21,378 nucleotides of DNA from Piromyces finnis (GCA_002104945.1 MCFH01000174.1:1-21378); one strand, 5' to 3'; numbered from the stretch's first letter, positions 9,675 through 21,042 are shown. Numbers and translations are program-made. The notes: a model not told the origin generated them from the letters alone.

Positions 9675-11965
9675 TTAACATTTTGTCAATAAAGCTTAAA
9701 TCCTGGCTTGCAAAAATATAAAGCCTCTCTCGGATTATGCTGACATGGAAAATTACCTTAACCATTTTTTCATTTACCAAAACTTATGTAATACTATCAA
9801 AAAGGTTAAGAGTAAATTCAGATTCAATCTTTATAAAGCAAATATTGTCTCTATTGGTAAACACTTTATTGACAAAAGTTTTAAACAAGGTTGGAAAGGC
9901 CTTAAAAAAATTGCCAAACCAAGTTATTCATCCTCTCATTTTCCTATCATTAAGGACAAGAATGGTAAGGATTTATTTTCTCTGACAGAAAAACTAAAAC
10001 GGTGGGTTGAACATTATGAAAATATTTCATATGATGTTACAAATCATAGTTTAAATCGTGGCTATTGGGAAAGAGTCTTCTGTTTCAATCATATTAACCA
10101 GATAGCATGGGATATTAATAGCCCCATTTCTATTGGAGAAATTGGAAATACTGTTCTGTCAATGAAGAATAATAAGGCTCCAGGTCCCGATGGTGTCCCA
10201 ATTGAATTCTTCAAAGCTTTCTTTTTTAATTAAGAACTAGAAAAAGAACATAAGTCTGCGGGAAACTGTCTTAAATTAATTTTCAATAAAATTTGAAAAT
10301 GGTTCCTTTCCTTTGAAATGGAACTCTGCTTCCATTGTTTCTATTCCCAAAGAAAGGTGATCCTTCAGACTCTAATAATTATCATGCTCTCTAATGAATT
10401 TCCCATCAACCGTGGTATTTCTCTCATCAATGTAGGTCTTAAAAATCCTTTCAAAAATCGTAACTGATAGAATCTCCAAATATGCTTTTTCTCATAATTT
10501 TATCAGACCTGAGCAATTTGGTTTTCGTAATAAAGAAGAATGCATTAGCTTATTTATTTCCATTAGAGAAATCTGTTCAAAGAAGAAAGTTTAAAGGAAA
10601 AGTCATTTATGTTGCTTACCTTGACCTCAAAAAAGCATACGACTCAGTTCCTATTTTTAATATTCTTACAAAGTTATATAAATTAGGTATACGTGGTAAA
10701 TGCTTTGATTTTCTCAATAATCTCTATTCTCTACCTCAAAAGTTCGTGCACGTTTCTTGGATATGTTCTCTAATGAATTTCCTATCAACCGTGGTGTAAG
10801 ACAGGATGTCCTCTTTCCCCTATTCTATTTAATCTCTTCATCAACGATGTTTTAAATAAATGTGAAAAGCTTGGTGTTAGCTTAGGAAATAAACATTGCT
10901 GTGGTGGCCTTTTCGCTGATGACATTGTTCTGATTGCTCCGAACAAGAAGAATCTTCAAAAGATGCTTAATCTAGTACTCGATTGGGCTATTATAAATGA
11001 AATGTCTTTTGAAATAATTAAGTATGCAACTATTGTTGTTAAAGTCTATCAACTTTAATAGATCCCCTAGTAATATCAACCCAACATTTTACATCGGTAT
11101 GTACTCGATTCCAAAGGTTTCTTACTATACTTATCTTGGAATCCCATTCGACGAAGATCTTTCTCTGACTCCTATTCTGTCTAATATGTACAAAAAAGTT
11201 CAAAAATCTTTATTCTCTTTTAAGAGCTTTCTCACTAATAACTGTTGTTCCTATTGATTTAAAAAATATAGTCATTCATTCCTATATTTTAAGTAAAGTC
11301 TCTTATTATGCTCCATTCTTGGTTCCAACAAAAAATAGAACTCGCAGTGAGTCCAATCTCTTATCAATACTGCTGTTTATGGAGTGTCAATAGCTTTCAC
11401 AATAAAAGACTGAATAACAAAGATTTTGTTTTTGAACAAAATTCATTTATTAGCCTGTATGCTCTTACAAGGAATTTGAGGATTCCAACACTTTCAGGTA
11501 TTTGTGCTGCTGCGCAACAAGTGAAATGTTTTGTTAAATGGAGAAATCAGACTGTATTATTAAAGATCTCGTCCAATCTATTCCTTCCATGGCTCATTTC
11601 CTTTTGGGCCAAAGAATCTTGTTCACTTACATAAGAAACTTTTGAAAATTAATATTAAAGTACTAAAGACGTTAGAGAACATTATTGTATTAATAATAGC
11701 AGCCTAAATAATGGAAGTAAAGCCCTCAGATATACTAACAACAAATTCCTAAATTCAAATCGACTTTATGTATATCGGTCTCAACAAACTTCACTTAAAT
11801 TTAGGAATTAACTGAATTATTTGTATTTGATGTGGTTATGAAAACATACCAGAATTGCTATTGCCAGTAATAGAGTTACACCTTACTGCCCTCGTGTCTG
11901 TCCATGTTACGGATAGGATGAATAATCTTTTTATCATTGGATTTTAGAATGTCTTGCATTCTCTG
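9675..11965 (+). pseudogene. LINE reverse transcriptase remnant
   Basis: Conserved RT blocks appear in order across shifted frames. The N-terminal linker (9737-10160) leads to KAPGPDGVPIEFF (about 10174). A PKKGDPSDSNNY-like block lies near 10345-10385. The catalytic block with YLDLKKAYDSV is at 10615-10650. RGVRQ then CPLSPILFNLF, one base out of frame, is at 10791-10840. FADDIVLIAP at 10912-10940 holds the active-site Asp pair. A YLGIPF block lies near 11135-11155, and an SKVSYYAPF-like thumb region near 11293. The C-terminal Cys/His motif is C-P-x2-C-x2-C ... H-x4-C at 11887-11952, with two stops inside. At least six frame breaks exist. Some may be base-calling errors, but the extra 27-nt patch near 10383-10410 and the stops in the Cys/His motif look real. 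The role would be copying element RNA at a nicked target. Confidence 0.85.
10388..10416 (+). repeat. 29-nt patch duplicated from 10767-10795
   Basis: This stretch matches 10767-10795 at 28 of 29 positions. At 10767 it fits the RT reading (SNEFPINRG before VRQ). Here it interrupts the NNY/RGISL block, where LINE RTs normally read NYRGISL or NYRPISL directly, and it introduces a stop. It therefore looks like a misplaced copy, joined where both sites share CGTGGT. Confidence 0.75.
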
Positions 11966-12470
11966 AATACAAAACTTCTTCACTTGGCTTTCTTGACAAT
12001 CTTTTTACCCTTTTTCAAAATAAATACAATAATTTATTCATCACTTACTTACTCCCTGAAATGGAAGTAAGAAAAAACAATTTATACCTACATTTTTAGG
12101 TTCCTTCTTGGTGAAACTTTAGTTTAGGTTGAGTTACAAATCGATAAGGTGGACAAAGACATTTGAATGAACAGCTGTACAGTTCATCGGGGTCTCATGT
12201 TCCATAGGTAGAGAGTCTCGCGACTTTTCTTACTATAACAATCCCTATCATTAGTAGGTCAATGAAGCTACCTTTTGATAGGTTTAGTAAGACACTAACT
12301 CATCAAGAGCGCCGACGTCGTATCGATATGGCAAAGGAACATTTCTAATGTTCCATACGCAGGGTTCAATGTTTATATTCTTCGATTGGAAAACATTATG
12401 AGCTCATGGAAAGTTTAGTGGACACCATACTATCATACCTGATATTACTTTTCTTTTTTTATTTCACTTG
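11966..12470 (+). other. LINE 3' region with stem-loops
   Basis: Composition is more balanced than the surroundings, especially 12165-12375. A perfect hairpin pairs GGAACATT 12336-12343 with AATGTTCC 12347-12354 across a 3-nt loop. A nested TTGGT/ACCAA plus GTGTG/CACAC fold lies at 12468-12498, at or just past the presumed end. Part of this region (about 12266-12433) recurs eroded at 20572-20724. LINE 3' ends are usually what the RT recognises; assigning that role here is inference. Confidence 0.6.
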
Positions 12471-12479
12471 GTGTGTTAG

Positions 12480-15034
12480 TTAGGGACCAATCCCACACAG
12501 TACAAATTGCAGAGTTCATTGAACTTTTACGCAACTTTAATAATTATTTTATTTTATTATATTTAATTTATATTATATATATTTTTATTATTTTTATTTA
12601 TCATTTATTATATCAATATGTATTATCACCTAATGTAATATTTCAAATAAATACAATAAGAAGTGTATTCTCTTCCTAGTCTAAAATAAAAATTAATTGT
12701 TATATTATTATTTAATAATTTTTTTGTTGTAATACTAAAGCTAATTCTTGAGTTCTATCTAAATCTATGTCTTGTCGGTAATTGTAAAATATAATTATTT
12801 TCATCATTACTTGTTGGATAACTTGATTGTACTGAATTTACGATATTTCCAAATATTTAAATAATAAAGTTAATTCATAAATAATTTTATTAATAAGGTG
12901 AACAAAAAGCATAGAGTAAAAGGTACATTGTAAATAGTACAGTACAATGATATAATGAGATGTAAAATAAAAAATAACTATCTCTAAAGTACTTAGACAC
13001 TACGTTTACATTACTTATAATATGTTTATGTTTTTAAAAGATAGACACGTATATTCATAAATATATGATATAGATAAATAAAAATATGTGTAAATAAAAG
13101 ATTCACAAAAATAAAAGTTTTACACCTTCATATACAATACAAATAGTGACTAGGTTTGAGTAATATTCTAAATTTAATACTTCCTTAAAATGAACTTGAC
13201 AGTGAATGTAATCATAATTTATACATATTTCTATAGAGAAATTAGTATAGTATAGTATATTCTTCTATTGAACTAACATTTCCTTTTTTATATTTTTTTG
13301 ATTATAAAAAAGGTAGTTAATGTAGTTAAACTTTATAAATAAATATTTATATATAGTTTTAGTATACTTGTTAAATAATAATGGATGATATACATTTAGT
13401 GGATAAAAGAAAGTAATAAATAATTCTAATTGTATAATCTTTTATTATTGTTGTTGTTGTTGTTGTTTCTTTTATTATTGTTATCTTTATTCTTATTCCT
13501 TTTTCTTATTTTTTCTTATTATTTAATATTTTCTTTAATTACAAAGTTTTACATATATATTTATTTATTTAATTTAAAAATTTCTATTTTTTATTTTTTT
13601 TTTTTTTGGAGGGTATAATTTAAACTTTATTAAATTTTTAGAGTTTCAATGATACAAAAATATTTTATAAATATTCTTAAAAACTTTAAAAAAATAATTA
13701 AAATATAACATGGAACATTACCAATATTTATAAAAAAAAATTGGAAATAGAATTATTAAATAATTTTATGAAAAACAGGTAAGAATCCTACCATGGTTTA
13801 TCAAAAAAAAAGAAATGAAATCCGCAAATGAACGGTTAAGAAGGATTATAATTCTTAAAAATATTTAATAATTTACTATAAATTTTATTATAGTTTCCTC
13901 TCTTTTTATGAAATCAACCTCTATTTCATTAATAAAATATTCATCTATTCTCTTCTCTTTTGATGAATATACTTTTATATAAAATATTCAGAAATTATAC
14001 ATAATTAAAAATTAAAAAAAATATAAAGTCTCCATTGTACTGTAAACAAAATAGTTATTTAAAATTAACAGAAAAGAATAAAAAATTAATTTTTTTTAAA
14101 GTTTTTAGGTGTTATTAATAGAGGTTTTGTAATTATGTCAACTTTATTAATGTAAATTAGGATAAGGAACTACTATTGTTACATCCTACTCAAATAAACA
14201 ACAAGTTTTTATTAAATATTATAAAATATTTTAGCTACATTAAAAATTTATAGATTATTAATATTTTTAATTATATTTTAAGTTTTTTTTTTTTTTTAAT
14301 GTCAAGTTGTAAAAAGAAAGAAAAAATGTAAAGAAATAAGTTGAATATTATTTTAAATTAAAACTTTATCATATATTCTTCACTGTTGTTATTATGATAA
14401 TATTTATAGATAAACTAAAAAAATATAAAAAAAAATATATATTTTAGCTAGTTAAGGTTTATTTCAAACAAAAATAATTTAATTACATCATTTAATATAA
14501 CAAAAAATACTTTAGAATTACGTTAATACACTCATCAAATTTTATTATAACTGAAAGAAAAAAAGAAATTTTCCTTATTTATTGTTCCTATATAAATTTT
14601 TCTTCTTTTCCTTCTTATTATAAAAATAATACTCATTATTTAAATAAAACATATATTAATAGAACTCTCTTTACTTTTTTACTCCCCAAATATTTAATGT
14701 GAATAATATCTATGAAATAGACAATTTAAATTTTTAATTAATACTATTTTAAAAATTTTTAAATTTTAACTTTAAAAAAGAAAAATAATAAAAAAAAATA
14801 TATATTTGGCTGAACTAGATTAAAAAAAAAGAGAGAGAGAGAATATATAAAGAGGATAATTTATTTTGAAATTTATATGTTTTAAAGGAACAATTAAATA
14901 TTAATTATTTATTGTATGATAAATTTATAATGGAATATAAAAAATATTAAATTATAAAGATAATAAAAAAAAAAAAAAAAGAAATAATTTTTATTTTCAC
15001 TTATTTATTTAATACTTTTTTATATATTATAAAA
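12480..15034. other. AT-rich intergenic region
   Basis: About 2.5 kb without a supportable gene. It holds scattered A/T runs, a TTG repeat at 13447-13468 and a GA dinucleotide tract near 14830-14842. A TATATAAAG word near 14845 lies about 190 bp upstream of the secreted-gene ATG and is at best a weak TATA candidate. Open frames at 12473-12679 and 13430-13618 are Leu/Phe/Ile/Tyr low-complexity and are not called. Confidence 0.6.
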
Positions 15035-18000
15035 ATGAAATTTATTAAAAAGTTGATTTTTATTGCATCTCTTTGTAAATTAAAGGCTAAGGCTAATCAG
15101 GGTATTGTTGGTAATCTTGCTTTCTATGGTCGTGGGTCAAAGAGATCTTCCACGTTACTGGAGGGGATATGAAAAAATTAGAGGTTCCAATGATGTAATG
15201 GTATACTTCCCGTATGATAAGTCTTATGAAAGTGAAAATAATAATGCTTCTGATAAACCAATACCTACTGATATCATCGATAGTGCAAAAAATAGTCCAT
15301 TAGTTTTATATATGCCAGGAGCATCAGAAGGAAAATATTCTAATGTTAATTTTAGTTTATATAATGATGAAATAATTATTAACCTTGCAAATTTCCATAA
15401 AATAAAGTCTGAAATTAAATTAGTGGCTCCAAGTGCTAGTGAATTAATTTCAAAAGGTTATACTTGCGAAAGTCTTGGACTTACTTGTGCCAATTTAATG
15501 GATTATAATTTTGAAGCCAAGGCTAATGAATGGTTATCAAAGGTTGATTTAAGATTATACTTAGAATCTAAAGAAGCTAACTATGATAATACCTATAAAA
15601 TTGTTGATATATCAAAACCAACTAATAAATGGAGTGAATATGTTGGTAGTATTAACAAAGCTTCCTTAATCAACTCTGAATTAGTTTATACTGATTTTGT
15701 ATTTAGAAACTATGGTAAAATGCCAGTTTATATTTATATTGGTAATACCATTTTTTTAAAAAAAGATCCAACTGATATGGTTATAGAAGGTGCTACTCAA
15801 GATAATTTTAGCAATTGGAGTTGGCATCAAAATACAGTTAACAGGACACCTACTTACTACGGAGATTCTGTTTGTCCAGACGATCCGGAAAAAAAAGAAA
15901 TGTGTAAAAGTTTGGTTGCCGAAGAAGATGGTGATTTTGCTTATTATGTTCACATTGGAAAAACGGTATCTCTGCTCCACCAGAAGGTGTTTCTTTCAGT
16001 ATTCGTCCAATGAATGATAACAAATTTAAGTTCAAGATTGATAACAAAAAGGAATTCAATTTAACTTCAGATTATTTAATTCACAGAAATTGTAAAATCC
16101 CAATTGGTGAAGAAGTAAAGTCCTTGTTGATGTCCGTTCTTTAGTATATTCAGATCCAAAGTCAATGCTAACTAATGATATTTCTGGTTTTTATCTTCAA
16201 ACAATTTCTCCCATTTTAAGCATAAAGGAACAATTATTAGAGAAACAAGGTGAAAAAGCTTCCAAAATCTTATAAAAGAAGTCTTATATTTCTATAATTT
16301 TACTCTTCATCATACCTATCCAGAAAGATACTTCAATGTTCGTCAAGCAAAAAGTTATTTGAAGAGGGCAATGAATGTAATCTTAATCTGGAAACTCACA
16401 ACGATTGGGGTATTTCAGATAAAATTAATAAAGTCAATCCAATTATTCAATGGCCAGATGATCTTTCATTTGATACCATTTTCAACTCTAAAAATATTGT
16501 TGTTTTTAAATGATAACAACTTCAATTACGACAACGAAGAAGAAGAAGAAATAAAAAAGAAGAAGAAGAAGAAGTTAAATATTACTATATAATTTTACAA
16601 AGAACTTTAAGTTATCTTAGTTTTTATGATAAAAATGGAAACACCATTGGAAGAAGAGTGTTAACAGAACCATTATACAATAACAAGATCATGGATCAAA
16701 TTAAGGAATATTTAAATAATAATAATGATATTATTAAGAACATTGATGCTGTTGAAATTATCGGTGCTAATCATGCCGCATTTTTGATAAACAATAATAT
16801 TCAAATGTATGATTTATTTGAATATGGTGTTTATCCAATGGAATCACTTAAGGCTGAAACTAGTTTTAACTATGAAGTTGTACCTTCCATTGGACTAAAG
16901 AGCAACATACTAGCAGTACTGTAGAATGGAGTTCCAAATCTTACCTTTGGGGTGTAAGAAATCATAAAGATTCTGTTACCTATTCAGAAAGTGATTTCCA
17001 AAAGGATATCAATACTAATGCTTCTGATTCCCACAATTCAATGAATTTAATTGGAAATGTGATTATGATATAAGAAAGAAGAGATGTAATAATTTCGATC
17101 TTGTCAGAGAAAAATCCTATGATCTCGTTATTATGGGTTTAACCGAAATTACTATGATACCAGATTATTCAATTCAAGAATACATAAATTCAAGAGCGAA
17201 TCTAGTTTATATGATCCACAAATTATAAAAAAATTTAATGTTGAAAATCCAAACATGAAAGTACCATAAATGGTTCAATTCCACCATTGAAGAATTACGT
17301 AGCTTAAATAGAGAATGTGAAAATACTGAAAACGAAAGTGTGCATCATTCAATAGTTACCTATGAATGTGACCATTTAATAGATGAAGAATTAGTTCAAC
17401 CAAATTCTAAATTTATTTCTTCTATTATTCAAGGTAATTTATATAATTAATATAATGATTATATAAAAAAGTTTATTCCTTATTATATAACTCATATAAT
17501 AATAAATAAATTCATATTTTCCAAAAATTTAAAAAAAAAAAAAAAATTATTATTAATATAATATACTTAATATACAGATTTTTCTAAAGAATGTAAATTT
17601 ATAGAAAATTTATTGGGTGAAGAAGATTATTATTGTTGTGAACTTGAAGGAATTGAATGTGAAAAAGATGTTAAAAGTGGTGAAATGCATATTACAAAAA
17701 ATGTAAAAAAAAAAAAAAAAAATTCTATATATAATAACATTAACTATTTTTTTAATAAAATATGAGATTTTAATATCAAGATTTTTATAAAATATATATA
17801 ATGAAAAAAAATTAAACACAAAATAGAGATTTAAGTAGTAAAGGTTTAAGTGGACCCATACCCGAATCTATTGGGAATCTACCAAAATAACAAATTGGTA
17901 AATATTTATTATGATCTTATTAAAATAAATATAATTTAACTAATTAAAAATTAATTAATAAATAAAAAAATAAATAGATATTTAAATGACAATCAATTCG

Positions 18001-20244
18001 CTGGTCCAATTCCTGAATTCATTGGAAAATTAACTAATTAAAAGAATTGTAATTATTTATATTTATAATAATGGGATTAAAGTAAAAATAAAAAAAAACA
18101 AATTTCCACTAATTTACTATTGATATTAATAAATTAAATAGGAACTTAAGTAATAATCAACTGACTGGTCCCATTCCTGAATCTATTGGAAGTACATCCA
18201 TAATATATCCTTGTAATTATTTAAAATAACTTTTAAAAATAACTAACAAAATTGAAATAAAATAATTTTAATAATAATCCTTTTTTACCCAAACTTGTAA
18301 AAAATTTAATTATTAATAAATAGACGTTTAGAGAATAATATTTAAGTGGTATTATTCCTAATCCTCTCAAAGAAAAAACTTATCCGTAAAACTTTAGAAT
18401 CGTAATAATCTTTTTTTTTTTTAATAATATTTATTAATTTTATTAGATGCAACAAAAAAAAAAAAAATACCAATAGTTGCCTATAATTAAAAAAAATTTC
18501 AAATAAAATATTAATATATAATTAGATACGATTCAAAAAATAATTGCCTTGATTGTAGTGGAGTTGAAAAGTAAGAATATTTATAATTATTGAATTTTCT
18601 TTTTTTTTTTTTTTTTTTTTTTGAATAGATAAATTTATTAAATAATAATGAATTTTTTATACACATACTCATAGAGAATGTGGAGATCAACGTCCTAATG
18701 AGGAATGTCCAGTAATTTGTGAAGAATGTGGAAATATAGAAAGTTTATTAGGTGGAAAAGATGATTATTGTTGTATACGTGAAGGAATTGAATGTGAAAA
18801 AGATGTTGAAAGTGGTGAAATGCATATTACAAAAATGTAAAATATTTTATCGATATAAAAATAATTTAAGAATATTAATATTAATTTTTTTTATATTTTA
18901 TCATCATAAATAATAGAGATTTAAGTAGTAAAGGTTTAGCTGGAAGCATTCCTGAATCTATTGGAAATTTATCTAAATTAACAGAATTGTAAATATTTAA
19001 ATATTTATTAGTATTGAGTTTAAAATAGATTTTTAAAATGGAATTTAATTAATGAAATATATTTATAAATAAAATTTTTTTTCATAGAAATTTAAAAAAT
19101 AATTATTTAACCGGTGATATTCCAGAATCGATAAAAAATAAAATAAAGAATGATTTAAGGTAATATAAATAATTTTTTTTATAAGATAATGTTATAAATG
19201 ACTTTCAAAAATTCATATCAACTTTTTTTTTTATATATATTTTAAATAAACAAATTTTATTATTTTTTAACAATATCTATATTTAAATAAAAAAATTTTA
19301 TATTGCTGTATATTATAATTAGTTATGATTTAGGAAAATAATTGCCTTGATTGCAGTGGAGTTGAAAAGTAAGGAAAAATGAATTGTTATTTTCCAATTT
19401 GAAAATTTCATTGTTCATTTCTTTTTTTTTTTTAATAACTATTGTCATTTAATATTAATTTAAAAAAAAAATATATATATATATTATATATAATGTACAT
19501 TAATTAATAATAGATGTAATCAACGACCTGATAAAAATTGTGGTATTTATAATACAAATTATATAAAAGTTATTTAAATTGTTATTATTTAAAATTTTTT
19601 CTCTTTAGTAATATTATAATTTTATATATGCCTTTTTTTTTAATTAAATAATAATAACAATAATTAAGACTGTCAAATAAAAAATGGTTTATATTGTAAA
19701 GACAAAACCTATTACTTGGTGAAAACTGATAAAAATAATAATTATTTAATTCAAAAAGATCATACTATTCCAATTAGTCTCTTTTATTGTGAAGTTATTA
19801 ATGATATTATTGAGTGTAATAATAAAAGTAGGACTGGTTATTACATTAATAGTAAGGATGAAATCTATACCTGTGCTAAAGAAGGATGTACCGGTTATGA
19901 AAATACAGATGGAAAAATTGTATTCACTGATGATAAAATAAATATTCATTTAACAGATAAAATAATAACTAGTCTTGCATCACCTGAAACAAATTATCTT
20001 GCTGGACATGAAAGTATAGGTAGTATTTTTGGAACAAAAAGTACGAATGAAATGTCATTATAACTATTGATGAAAAGCTCCATCACCTTAAAATTCTGCT
20101 GTTAAATATATTTATATCAATCCATTAACTAATAAAGTATTAGAAAGAGAAGAATGTCCAAATGATGATTTTCTTGCAATTACAGAATACGAATGTAATG
20201 AAACAAGTCATATTTGTACCAAAACATTATTTAATGAAGTATAA
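15035..20244 (+). CDS. Secreted multi-exon protein: novel ectodomain, plant-type LRR blocks, Cys-rich tail
   Basis: The ATG at 15035 is chosen because it gives a signal-peptide-like start (MKFIKKLIFIASLC) that the longer open frame beginning downstream lacks. The large first exon (15035-17433) encodes about 790 residues of polar, Asn/Lys/Glu-rich, Cys-containing sequence with no domain I recognise. It includes YWRGYEKIRGSNDV, LYMPGAS and a poly-Glu/Lys tract at 16537-16577. Twelve short AT-rich introns follow. Exons 17578-18570 and 18675-19568 form two LRR blocks, and the last exon 19669-20244 is Cys-rich with GYYIN/YTC/GC spacing. Frame breaks occur near 15131, 15965, 16110, 16275, 16360, 16515 and later, mostly at short runs. 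They match the indel rate seen between the palindrome arms, so an intact gene with consensus errors is more likely than a pseudogene. Secretion or cell-surface display is inferred; no transmembrane segment or dockerin was identified. Confidence 0.75.
17578..18570 (+). other. LRR block 1: LRRNT-like cap, four LRR exons, Cys exon
   Basis: The cap exon 17578-17702 reads ENLLGEEDYYCCELEGIEC, the CC...C pattern of plant LRR N-terminal caps. LRR exons follow at 17827-17897 (DLSSKGLSGPIPESIGNL), 17978-18048 (YLNDNQFAGPIPEFIGKL), 18142-18212 (NLSNNQLTGPIPESIG) and 18324-18401 (LENNYLSGIIPN). A short exon, 18526-18570 (KNNCLDCSGVEK), carries two Cys, probably a C-terminal cap. Exons end GT and start after TAG. 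The first three LRR exons are 71 nt and the fourth about 78, against an ideal 72. The missing bases fall where the frame also breaks, consistent with base-calling loss. Confidence 0.8.
18675..19568 (+). other. LRR block 2: LRRNT-like cap, two LRR exons, Cys exons
   Basis: This is a second edition of the preceding block. The 162-nt cap exon 18675-18836 contains LLGGKDDYCCIREGIEC and ends GEMHITK, nearly identical to block 1. LRR exons 18917-18988 (GLAGSIPESIGNLSKLTEL) and 19088-19159 (NLKNNYLTGDIPESI) are both exactly 72 nt. Exon 19323-19368 repeats NNCLDCSGVEK with one extra base, and 19514-19568 adds CNQRPDKNCGIYNT. Introns sit in phase 2 between repeats, so LRR exons can be gained or lost without breaking frame. 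Confidence 0.8.
19669..20244 (+). other. Last exon: Cys-rich C-terminal domain
   Basis: Reads DCQIKNGLYCKDKTYYLV at its start, then SLFYCEV, TGYYINSKDEIYTC and KEGCTGY, and after a frame break near 20055 continues YIYINPLTNKVLE, ECPNDDF and CNETSHIC to the TAA at 20242-20244. Regularly spaced Cys with GYY/YxC words resemble repeats common in secreted proteins of anaerobic gut fungi; that attribution is from general knowledge and is not tested. The splice into this exon is one base out of phase as written. Confidence 0.7.
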
Positions 20245-20571
20245 AATTGAAGAAAATACTTACTCATTTTGTAAATAAAATATATTGTACATATTTAATA
20301 ATTATTTATTTTATAATTTATGCTATTTTAATTGAAATTAATTTTACAAAAAGACTATTAAATAAAAACAAAATATATATAAAAAAAAAATTAGTAAAAT
20401 ATCAAAGTTTTGATTAGTGTAAATAAACTGAGTGATATATCCTTTTTTTTTTTTTTTTTACCATTAATTTTGATGTTTGTTGTTTTTTTTTTTTTTTTTT
20501 TTTAATACTTTTAAATTTACACTATAAAAATTTTAACTATTTAGTTTTAAAATAATTTTGAATTATGAGTA
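20245..20571. other. 3' flank of the secreted gene
   Basis: Very AT-rich with long T runs (20443-20459 and 20483-20502). It presumably includes the 3' untranslated region. No separate gene or clear terminator signal is seen. Confidence 0.5.
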
Positions 20572-20724
20572 GTTCTATGAAGCTATTTTTTTTTTTTTTT
20601 TTGATCGGTTTATTAATACGTCCAGCATAATCGAGAGCGCTGACTGTCGTACCAATATTAATATTTCATTGGATTAAAACATTAAAGACTCATGGGAAAG
20701 TTTAGTGGATACCATACTAACAAT
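20572..20724 (+). repeat. Eroded second copy of the LINE 3' end
   Basis: Collinear with 12266-12433: TATGAAGCTA, GAT(C/A)GGTTTA, GAGCGC(T/C)GAC, GTCGTA(C/T)C, ATTGGA..AAACATTA, and CTCATGG(G)AAAGTTTAGTGGA(T/C)ACCATACTA. About 60 bp around the GGAACATT hairpin is missing here and a T run has been added. No RT coding sequence precedes it, so it is a 5'-truncated or eroded insertion in the same orientation as the main element. Confidence 0.75.
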
Positions 20725-20794
20725 TCATTAAAACGCTTCATTCATAAAAATAAAGAAAAAAAAATTTTTTATTTTTAAAAATTAAAATTGTTCA

Positions 20795-20960
20795 ATTAAT
20801 TAAACGGTGAAAATGACCTTTTTCATTTGTAGTGATAGCAATGGGTAAAAATCTAAAAAAAAGATTGTTGTTAATTTTACTTACTAATAATAATAATTAA
20901 ATAAATATAAAATTACAAATTATTTTGCTTTTGAAAAGTGTGAAGGTATCAATGATAAAT
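20795..20960 (+). repeat. Diverged copy of a repeat present in the palindrome arms
   Basis: Collinear with 7127-7350: AATTAA(A)CGG..GAAAATG, then CAATGGGTAAAAA, then ATTAAATAAAT, then TTTGCTTTTGA(A/G)AAG and TGAAG(G/A). The in-between spacing differs and the putative peptide after ATGGG is not conserved, so a non-coding dispersed repeat is more likely than a gene. The left-arm equivalent is about 1290-1510 on the other strand. Confidence 0.55.
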
Positions 20961-21008
20961 GATAAATAGGTTCATTACTTTTTTTTTTTTTTAATATGAA
21001 GATTTGTG

Positions 21009-21042
<34 letters not shown>

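Larger units (their letters stand above)
9670..12470 (+). mobile_element. Degenerate non-LTR (LINE-type) retrotransposon
   Basis: A reverse-transcriptase coding remnant (9675 to about 11640) is followed by a zinc-knuckle-like motif (11887-11952) and a less AT-rich 3' region with stem-loops (12100-12440). No LTRs, integrase or protease are seen. There is no recognisable apurinic endonuclease upstream of the RT, only about 170 codons, so the element is 5'-truncated or the endonuclease part has decayed. The 3' boundary is approximate: similarity to a second copy at 20572-20724 ends near 12433. The clade cannot be named safely by eye. Confidence 0.8.

Noticed and set aside
15756-16059. Open frames overlapping the secreted gene on both strands
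   Set aside because: Shadows of the main coding frame; the plus-strand frame there shows ordinary protein composition and continues after corrected frame breaks.
19746-19949. Minus-strand open frame over the last exon
   Set aside because: Antisense shadow of the Cys-rich C-terminal exon.
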